A DNA stretch of 9,265 bases from an uncultured Sphingomonadales bacterium. GTDB lineage: Bacteria; Pseudomonadota; Alphaproteobacteria; Sphingomonadales; Sphingomonadaceae. The notes under the pieces were generated by a model. The model was not told the origin of the DNA and searched no databases. It saw only the letters and a program-made list of their open reading frames with translations. The translations under genes were made by a program, and so were the position numbers. Numbering within the stretch: position 1 is the stretch's first letter; each line of letters starts with the position of its first letter. Of this stretch, positions 1 to 5,043 are shown one piece after another. The stretch is taken from assembly GCA_903911985.1 (NCBI GenBank), contig CAIWFP010000071.1:1-9265 (forward strand). Direction: 5' to 3'.

Positions 1-115
1 CGATGTGATGGACCACACCTATCGGCAGGCGGTGACCGCCGCCGGTACCGGCTGCATGGCCGCGCTGGATGCGGGGCGGTTTGTGGCGGAGCATGCCTTT
101 GCCGCCAAGGGGTGA
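1..115 (+). CDS. trxB: Thioredoxin-disulfide reductase, C-terminal end (partial)
   Basis: Only the last 37 residues are present; the gene starts before the window and ends with TGA at 113-115. The readable peptide starts DVMDHTYRQAVTAAGTGCMA. This matches the strongly conserved C-terminal FAD-binding segment of bacterial thioredoxin reductase (D-V-x-D-x-x-Y-R-Q-A-x-T-A-A-G-x-G-C-x-A-A), followed by an ordinary variable tail ending AAKG. In the family, this cytosolic flavoenzyme passes electrons from NADPH to thioredoxin; the redox-active CxxC lies upstream, outside the window. The gene points towards the minus-strand hydrolase operon, and the two are separated only by the inverted-repeat element. 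It is probably a housekeeping gene bordering the exopolysaccharide locus rather than part of it. The related ferredoxin/thioredoxin-reductase-like flavoproteins share the motif but match it less closely. Confidence 0.9.
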   Translation, partial: DVMDHTYRQAVTAAGTGCMAALDAGRFVAEHAFAAKG

Positions 116-118
116 GGG

Positions 119-366
119 GTGAAGGTTAAGGGAAGTAAGCAAGGATGCGAGGGTGTTACACCCTCGCGCTCCCAATACCATTTTGCTTGGCGCATCCCAT
201 CAGGCCACCGCGCCCAGCCCCGAAGCGGCATTAAAAGCCTTCGGCGCCGCGACCTTGCGCAAGGCCGAACCCTTTGCGCGACAATGACAGGAAAAGGGAG
301 CGCGAGGGCCAACCGATTTACAGGGTAAATCGGCAGATCAAACGCACCCTCGCACCTTAACCTTAC
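119..366. repeat. Nested inverted-repeat element filling the trxB/hydrolase intergenic gap
   Basis: Several inverted repeats are nested inside one another. The outer arms AAGGTTAAGG (122-131) and CCTTAACCTT (355-364) are perfect complements. The next pair is TGCGAGGGTG (146-155) with CACCCTCGCA (345-354), and the next is CCCTCGCGCTCCC (161-173) with GGGAGCGCGAGGG (296-308), 13 bp perfect. There are also two local hairpins with 9-bp stems and 3-nt loops (147-155/159-167, loop TTA; 313-321/325-333, loop AGG) and a 12-bp palindrome, CCTTGCGCAAGG (253-264). The local and long-range pairings of 146-173 exclude each other. The element begins a few bases after the trxB stop, and its right arm includes the TAA stop of the hydrolase 1 gene (363-365). 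No transposase is encoded. A miniature inverted-repeat element or an interspersed REP-like repeat is likely; a structured RNA or bidirectional terminator is possible, though there is no T-tract. Confidence 0.7.
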
Positions 367-1184
367 GCTTTCATCACTTTCAAAATCTCCCCGAACAACC
401 ACTCTCTTGCCTCTGATTCCACGAAGGAATGGCTGGCGCCGGGGCATTGGCGCAGGCGGGGGTCGTGTTTGCTCCACTGGGCGAGGAAGGTTTGCGCGGT
501 GCGGTCGCGGCTGGCCAGCAGGATGCTGACCGGGCCGGGAAAGCGCGCGAGGCCCCTGGCCATGCCAGCGCACAGGCCGGTGGGTGGCGCGGCGCGGCGC
601 AGCGAGGCCAGCAGGCTGTTGGCCAGACCGGTAAGCGAGACCTTGCCGAGCAGGAGTTGTGCGACCGCGACGGGGTTGGCGAGGCGCTGGCGGTAGTAGG
701 CGCGCAGGGCCTGTGGTGGGACGGCGGCGGTGGGGGGCGAGGCGCCATCGGGGCCGGTGGGCTCCGGGGCGGGCTCGAAGGTCCATGGATTGGACAGGAT
801 CAGCGCGTCGCAGCCCGCGCCGCCCGAGAGCATGAGGGCGCTGGCCGCGTCGCAATTGCCCCAGGCCACCAGCCGCGAGACGCCCGGGCAGGCGGCGCGC
901 AAGGCGGCGATGGCGGCGGCGATGTCGGGCGCGCTGCCGGTGAATTCGGCGTTGTCGCCCTCGCTGTCGCCCACGCCGCGCCGGTCGAAACGGAGCACCG
1001 GATAGCCAGCCTTTGCCAGCCTTGCCGCCAGCTGGGCCTGACCGTTCCATGCGCCCGAGCGGATCTCGTTGCCGCCGGAGACGATGATCAGACCCGTGGG
1101 GCGCTGATCGACGCTTTCGGTCAGATCGAGCGTGGCGGCGAGCAGGGCGCCCTCGCAGGGGATGGTGAGCGGCTGGCGGATCAT
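363..1184 (-). CDS. Exosortase A system-associated hydrolase 1 (alpha/beta hydrolase fold)
   Basis: 273 residues from the ATG at 1182-1184. I chose this start because it gives the expected beginning MIRQPLTIPCEGALLAATLD and forms an ATGA overlap with the stop of the upstream hydrolase 2 gene; the reading frame itself stays open further upstream. Alpha/beta-hydrolase landmarks are visible: a first strand with GLIIVSGGNE (31-40), the FDRRGVGDSEG segment (67-76), a nucleophile elbow GNCDA with Cys111 where most relatives have Ser, a candidate acid Asp227 (ASRDRT) and a candidate His252 (GASHSF). This fits the hydrolase 1 family found beside XrtA/PEP-CTERM exopolysaccharide loci (TIGR03100 type). 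The substrate is unknown; an ester or thioester of the locus's own acyl intermediate is an inference. No signal peptide is seen, so it is probably cytosolic. Translation is probably coupled to hydrolase 2. The stop codon lies inside the right arm of the inverted-repeat element. Confidence 0.85.
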   Translation of the reverse strand: MIRQPLTIPCEGALLAATLDLTESVDQRPTGLIIVSGGNEIRSGAWNGQAQLAARLAKAGYPVLRFDRRGVGDSEGDNAEFTGSAPDIAAAIAALRAACPGVSRLVAWGNCDAASALMLSGGAGCDALILSNPWTFEPAPEPTGPDGASPPTAAVPPQALRAYYRQRLANPVAVAQLLLGKVSLTGLANSLLASLRRAAPPTGLCAGMARGLARFPGPVSILLASRDRTAQTFLAQWSKHDPRLRQCPGASHSFVESEAREWLFGEILKVMKA

Positions 1185-1942
1185 TGGGCGAGCCTGAGGG
1201 GCTGGGCCACACAAGTCGCGGTGGTTGCAGATTGGGGGAGGGTGTGGGCGATGAGTGTTGCCAGCCTTGCGGCCTGTGCGGCATCCTCGCCGGGTTCCGC
1301 CCGCAGCCACAGGCCGGGGGCGGCCAGCGCGTGCTGGGTGATGACCGGCAGGGTCGGGGGGGGGCTCTCGGCGTGAAGCTGGGTGATCATCTGCGCGCCG
1401 AGGGCATAGCCGGCAAGGTCGAGCCCGCGCATGCGGCCCCGGGCGAGCAGGCTTTCGCTGCTGCCGGACTGGCCGGCCTCGCGCGCGGCGAGGGTGTGGG
1501 CGCGCAGCAGCTGGCGCAGCTGGCTGGATGGCGCGTGGGGGGCATAGTGCCAGCCCGGAAGGCCCGGGGGCGCAAGGCAGGCCGAGGCGCGGATGGTGAG
1601 CACATGGCTGGCGTTGAAATGGGCGGCCGCGGCGGCCACGGCCTCGCGCCAGCTGGCGATATGCTGCGTCTCCAGCGGTGCGAGGCTTTCGCCGCAGCCG
1701 GGCAGATCGGGCAGGACGCTGGCTATGCCGATGGCGGCGAGTTGGCGCATGGTCGCCACGGTGAAGCGGCGCAGGCGGTTGGCCTCGTCGAACAGGGCGG
1801 GCAGCACCAGCAGGCGGGGGCCGGGGTGGCAGGCGAAGCTGTCCGGCGCGGCGCCACCGGCGGGGGTGGGCACGAAGGCCAGCGCCATTTCGCTGGTGGC
1901 GGCGGTGGTGGGGCAGGCGCCAGGCCAGGTGGTGAGGATCAT
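1181..1942 (-). CDS. Exosortase A system-associated hydrolase 2 (alpha/beta hydrolase-like)
   Basis: 253 residues. Recognisable parts are the strand and loop RLLVLPALFDEANRLRRF (43-60) and VLPDLPGCGESLAPL (76-90). These resemble the hydrolase 2 proteins that sit next to hydrolase 1 in exosortase A loci. The canonical Gly-x-Ser-x-Gly elbow is absent: the corresponding stretch reads LTIRASACLAP (116-125), with Ser120 in an Arg-Ala-Ser-Ala setting. No clear Asp-His pair is visible near the C-terminus, which is Ala/Thr-rich. It may therefore be a non-catalytic or unusual member of the fold. The TGA stop overlaps the ATG of hydrolase 1 (ATGA). The start is uncertain: the first ATG is abutted by a perfect GC hairpin and has no convincing Shine-Dalgarno, and Met19 (codon 1886-1888) is an alternative that still keeps every conserved segment. 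It lies about 66 bp downstream of the ACP gene, presumably in the same transcript. Confidence 0.7.
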   Translation of the reverse strand: MILTTWPGACPTTAATSEMALAFVPTPAGGAAPDSFACHPGPRLLVLPALFDEANRLRRFTVATMRQLAAIGIASVLPDLPGCGESLAPLETQHIASWREAVAAAAAHFNASHVLTIRASACLAPPGLPGWHYAPHAPSSQLRQLLRAHTLAAREAGQSGSSESLLARGRMRGLDLAGYALGAQMITQLHAESPPPTLPVITQHALAAPGLWLRAEPGEDAAQAARLATLIAHTLPQSATTATCVAQPLRLAQ

Positions 1943-1943
1943 G

Positions 1944-1961
1944 CCGGGGGGTGCCCCCCGG
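1944..1961 (-). promoter_or_regulatory. Perfect GC hairpin directly upstream of the hydrolase 2 start codon
   Basis: The plus strand reads CCGGGGGG-TG-CCCCCCGG, an 8-bp perfect stem of only G:C pairs with a 2-nt spacer. On the minus-strand transcript it ends one base before the ATG at 1940-1942 and so covers the place where a ribosome binding site should lie. There is no T-tract, so it is a poor intrinsic terminator. It could limit initiation at this ATG, stabilise the downstream mRNA, or mean that the true start is Met19. The structure is seen directly; the role is inferred. Confidence 0.45.
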
Positions 1962-2008
1962 TTGTGCGGCTCCGCGCGGGGTGTTTGGCCCCCGATTTCA
2001 GCCTGGAA

Positions 2009-2290
2009 TTAGCCTGCCAGCTTGGCCGCGATGAAGGCGCGCAGGGCGCCGAAGCTTTCCAGCAGTTCGCCATCGACATCATCGTCGTCGATGACGATGT
2101 CGAAACGGTCCTCGATCTCGGTGAGGAGACCCGCGACGGCCATGGAATCGAGTTCTGGCAGATGGCCGAACAGGCCGGTGTCATCGGTAAATGCGGCCAG
2201 CTGATCCGCACCCAGCCCCAGCACATCGCCCAGGATGGCGCGCAGCACCGTGCCGGTATCGCCTGGTGTATCGTCTGGCATCGAACCCAT
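2009..2290 (-). CDS. Acyl carrier protein, exosortase A system-associated
   Basis: 93 residues from the ATG at 2288-2290. The frame also offers GTG at 2303-2305 and ATG at 2279-2281, so the N-terminus is uncertain by a few residues. The protein is small and acidic. It carries the phosphopantetheine attachment motif LPELDSMAVAGLL, with Ser49 in the Asp-Ser-Met signature. This is followed by an acidic helix region (EIEDRFDIVIDDDDVDGE) and the closing helix LRAFIAAKL, as in other carrier proteins of about 80-90 residues. The Ser would be loaded by a phosphopantetheinyl transferase encoded elsewhere. It lies between the transferase and hydrolase genes on the minus strand, and the acyl ligase is close by on the other strand. 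It therefore probably carries the ligase-activated acid, rather than serving bulk fatty acid synthesis, whose ACP normally sits with fab genes. Confidence 0.88.
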   Translation of the reverse strand: MGSMPDDTPGDTGTVLRAILGDVLGLGADQLAAFTDDTGLFGHLPELDSMAVAGLLTEIEDRFDIVIDDDDVDGELLESFGALRAFIAAKLAG

Positions 2291-2705
2291 CTGGCCTGTG
2301 ACCACCCTGTATTGTTGTGTCCTCGCCCTTGGGGCGCGCGTCTTTCGACACGGCCGTTGTGGCGGGTTTTTGGGGCTCTAGCCATGGCAAACCGCTCTCG
2401 CAAGGCGCTTTGCGCTCGCCTTGATGATTTGCGGCCACAGCGACAGCGGGCCCGGGCGCATCATGTCGAGGCGGTAACGGAGGCGGCACTCCTCCATCCA
2501 GTCGCGCTTGTAGGGGTCGTCGCCGGTGCCGAAATCGACCAGCGCGACGCGGTCGCGGTCGATCACCTGCTCGAACAGGGCGGCGCTGAGCACGGTGCCG
2601 GGAGAGAGGGCGCGGGCGTCCTCGACATGGGCCAGCTTGTGGATATAGGCGGTGCCGCCCTCCACCGTCCATACCTGCGCGGCTATGGCTCGCCCGGGGG
2701 TGGCC

Positions 2706-2753
2706 CCCTCTCGGGCCGCTTCTCGGGCCCCCTCTCGGGCCCCATCTCGGGCA
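2706..2753 (-). repeat. Four tandem 12-bp units inside the transferase gene
   Basis: Consecutive plus-strand 12-mers are CCCTCTCGGGCC (2706-2717), GCTTCTCGGGCC (2718-2729), CCCTCTCGGGCC (2730-2741) and CCATCTCGGGCA (2742-2753). In the gene they encode Ala-Arg-Asp/Glu-Gly/Ala four times. The repeat lies between the GRLRLGIARD and RAIAAQVWTV segments of the transferase, probably in a surface loop. Because the unit is a multiple of three, copy-number change would keep the frame. It is a probable recent slippage expansion. Confidence 0.8.
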
Positions 2754-3420
2754 ATGCCCAGACGCAGGCGGCCAGCCTCGGCCTCCTCGCGGGCAAAGCG
2801 GCGCAGGAAGGCGGGAGAACCTTCGGCCGGTTTCCAGCTGGCCTTGTAGATTTCCTCATAGGCGGCCCAGGCGGCTTCGTCGAAATGGCTGAACAGCTCG
2901 ATATCGACCTTGCCGGATTTGCGCTTCAGCGTGGTGCGCAGCTGGCCGGGGCGGGTGGCGAGATAGTCCGCGTAGCTGCCCCGGCCACCGGCAGGATGTG
3001 GTTGGTGTCGCATGGCTGCATGTCGACAAACCAGCCTCCGGCCCGGAAGGCGCGGGCCAGCAGGTTCGCTTCGCCCATGCCGTAGGGGCCGGTTTCGTTC
3101 GACACCGGGGAAAAAGTGACGCGCCGCGCGCGCAGGCCAAGGTTGCGGGCCAGTGCCGTCAGCAGCGACAAAGCCTCTGGCCCGGCGCTGATGACCGGCC
3201 CGACGCGGAAGCTGTACCAATTGGCCAGTGCGCCCAGTTGGCGCGGGCCCTTGCCCCGGGCCAGCGGCAGCACGGCGGTCTGGCCGGTCTCGTCGTCGCG
3301 GCACACGGCCAGCATCGGGGTGATGCCGCATTCGCCCGCCAGCGCCCGCCACCATGCCAGCCGGTTGAACGGGCTGGAGCAGGCCGACGAGTCCAGCAGC
3401 GCCGCCAGACCCGCCTCGCC

Positions 3421-3449
3421 TTGCACTTGGGCAAGATCAGCGTGATAAG
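3421..3449 (+). promoter_or_regulatory. Candidate sigma-70-type promoter for the ligase operon
   Basis: TTGCAC (3421-3426) and GATAAG (3444-3449) are separated by 17 bp and resemble -35 and -10 boxes (four of six matches in the -10). A transcript would begin near 3456, giving a short leader before the ATG at 3481. The divergent gap is only 18 bp, so any promoter must lie inside the neighbouring coding region, as this one does (in the transferase 5' end). No convincing counterpart was seen for the minus strand. This is motif matching only, with no supporting data. Confidence 0.3.
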
Positions 3450-3480
3450 CGATCGACTTCACTGATTTACCCCGTGGTTC

Positions 3481-5043
3481 ATGTCCGACACTAACAATTC
3501 TTCCCAGCCTGACGTTGCCATCCCGCCCGTGGCGCGGCCCTGTGCCCTCGACACCCTTGCCCTGAGGGGCGCGGATGCGGCGGTGGCGCTGGTCCTTCGC
3601 GAGGGTGCTGTAACCTATGAGGAGTTAAGAGGTCGTGTAGGCCGGCTTGCGGCGATGTTGCGGGCGCGGGTGCCGCAAAAGGGCGCGCGGGTGGCCAGCT
3701 GGGTGGCCAAGGGCGAACTGGCCTGTCTGATGCCCTTGGCCACGGCGCGGGCGGGGCTGGTGCATGTGCCGGTCAATCCGCTGCTGAAGCATTCTCAGGT
3801 GGCGCATATTCTGGCGGATAGTGGCGCGAGTCTGCTGGTCGGCACGCCCGCGCGGCTGGCCAGTTTGGGGCAGGGAGATGTGCCCGGGGACTGCGCGGTG
3901 ATGGGCGAGGGCGAGGCGCTGGCAGCGGCTGGGGATGCGGTGCCCCTGCCGCCAGCGGACGCAGACCCGGATGAACTGGCCGCCATTCTTTATACCAGCG
4001 GTTCCACGGGCAGGCCCAAGGGGGTGATGCTGTCTCATGCCAATATGTGGCTGGGGGCGCAGAGTGTGGCCCATTATCTCGGGCTGGCGGCGGATGACCG
4101 GGTGCTGGCGGTATTGCCGCTGTCGTTCGATTATGGGCAGAACCAGTTGCTTTCGGCCTGGTATGCCGGGGCCTGCGCGGTGCCGCTGGATTACCTGACG
4201 CCGCGCGATGTGGTGAAGGCGGTGGCGCGTCACGGCATCACCACCCTGGCCGCCGTGCCGCCGCTGTGGGTGCAGCTGGCCGAGGCGGAGTGGCCCGAAG
4301 GGGCGGGGGCCTCGCTGCGGCGGCTGACCAATAGTGGCGGGGCGCTGACGGTGGATCTGGTGGGCCGCTTGCGGGGGCTGTTTCCCGCCGCGCGGCTGTT
4401 TGCCATGTATGGGCTGACCGAGGCGTTCCGCTCGACCTTTCTTGATCCGGCGCTGATTGATTCGCATCCGACCAGCATGGGCAAGGCCATCCCCCATGCC
4501 GAGGTGCTGGTGGTGAATGACGCCGGTGACCTTGCGGCGGATGGCGAGGAGGGCGAGCTGGTCCATTGTGGTCCGCTGGTGGCGCAGGGCTATTGGCAGG
4601 ATGCCGGGCGGACGGCGGAGCGGTTTCGGCCGGCGCCGGGGTTCTCCGCCCATGGCGGGGTGGCGGTGTGGAGTGGCGACCGGGCGCGGCGCGACCCGCA
4701 AGGCTTGCTCTATTTCGTCGGGCGGCGCGACGCGATGATCAAGAGCGCCGGTAACCGCATCAGCCCGCAGGAAGTGGAGGAGGCGGCGCTGGCCAGTGGC
4801 CTCGTGGCCGAGGCGGTGGCGCTGGGCGTGGCTGACGCGCGGCTGGGGCAGGAGGTGCATCTGGTGGTGCGGTTAGGGACGGGGGTGGATGCGGCGCGGG
4901 CGCGCGAGGATCTGCCCCGGGTGCTCTTGCGCGAATTGCCCAATTTCATGTGCCCTCGCCAGATCCACTGGCGCGAGGCCATGCCGATTGGTCCCAATGG
5001 CAAGATTGACCGCGCCGGGCTGGCGCAGGAGTTGAACGCATGA
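3481..5043 (+). CDS. Acyl-CoA ligase (AMP-forming), exosortase A system-associated
   Basis: 520 residues, full length for the adenylate-forming (ANL) superfamily. Core motifs appear in order: the P-loop LYTSGSTGRPKG (170-181), the A5 motif YGLTE (310-314), SGD (398-400) with the hinge region GRRDAMIKSAGNRISPQEVE (414-433), and the C-terminal NGKIDR (506-511) with catalytic Lys508. All catalytic signatures are intact, so the enzyme should activate a carboxylic acid with ATP and load it onto CoA or onto a carrier protein. It resembles the ligase of XrtA/PEP-CTERM loci (TIGR03098 type). The acid cannot be read from the sequence. With an ACP gene just across the divergent junction, the ACP is a plausible acceptor. 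No good Shine-Dalgarno precedes the ATG, and the first about 20 residues are poorly conserved, so the start is slightly uncertain. It overlaps the next gene by 4 bp (ATGA at 5040-5043), implying coupled translation. Confidence 0.9.
   Translation: MSDTNNSSQPDVAIPPVARPCALDTLALRGADAAVALVLREGAVTYEELRGRVGRLAAMLRARVPQKGARVASWVAKGELACLMPLATARAGLVHVPVNPLLKHSQVAHILADSGASLLVGTPARLASLGQGDVPGDCAVMGEGEALAAAGDAVPLPPADADPDELAAILYTSGSTGRPKGVMLSHANMWLGAQSVAHYLGLAADDRVLAVLPLSFDYGQNQLLSAWYAGACAVPLDYLTPRDVVKAVARHGITTLAAVPPLWVQLAEAEWPEGAGASLRRLTNSGGALTVDLVGRLRGLFPAARLFAMYGLTEAFRSTFLDPALIDSHPTSMGKAIPHAEVLVVNDAGDLAADGEEGELVHCGPLVAQGYWQDAGRTAERFRPAPGFSAHGGVAVWSGDRARRDPQGLLYFVGRRDAMIKSAGNRISPQEVEEAALASGLVAEAVALGVADARLGQEVHLVVRLGTGVDAARAREDLPRVLLRELPNFMCPRQIHWREAMPIGPNGKIDRAGLAQELNA

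Larger units (their letters stand above)
2378..3462 (-). pseudogene. FemAB/GNAT-like PEP-CTERM system-associated transferase, frameshifted
   Basis: Two overlapping frames together encode one protein. Residues 1-161 run from a GTG start at 3460-3462 (MKSIAYHADLAQVQGEAGLA) to NHILPVAG at about 2980. The homology then continues in another frame from SYADYLATRPGQLRTTLKRK (2977 downward) to the TAG at 2378-2380. The total is about 360 residues, a usual length for FemAB-type XrtA-associated proteins. The break falls at CCCC 2979-2982 (GGGG in the gene); one extra G would restore a continuous frame reading PVAGGSYADY. The C-terminal half has the GNAT-like segment GTVLSAALFEQV and the end motif GDDPYKRDWMEECRLRYRLD. 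The family is related to FemAB aminoacyl transferases and acetyltransferase 6; substrate and target are unknown. Both halves are well conserved with no further lesions, so this is either a recent inactivation or a sequencing error. A GGGG lies 8-11 nt before the GTG. Confidence 0.78.

Noticed and set aside
119..328. A 69-codon GTG-started frame inside the inverted-repeat element
   Set aside because: It begins in the outer repeat arm and its sequence is set by the repeat stems. There is no domain or convincing ribosome binding site, so it is more likely repeat-derived.
2978..2990. Programmed -1 ribosomal frameshifting in the transferase
   Set aside because: The site GCC GGG GCA has no X-XXY-YYZ slippery heptamer, and I saw no obvious stimulatory structure just after it. 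Mutation or sequencing error is simpler.
1184..3085. A 633-codon open frame on the plus strand spanning hydrolase 2, ACP and part of the transferase
   Set aside because: It lies antisense to three genes with clear family motifs. Its translation is Gly/Ala/Arg-rich without domains and is explained by the strong GC bias, which removes stops from shadow frames.
2983..3355. The N-terminal part of the 2378..3355 frame (starting MVAGAGG) as the true start of a separate transferase
   Set aside because: This part is Arg/Pro-rich shadow sequence opposite the conserved N-terminal half in the other frame. Homology enters this frame only from about 2977.
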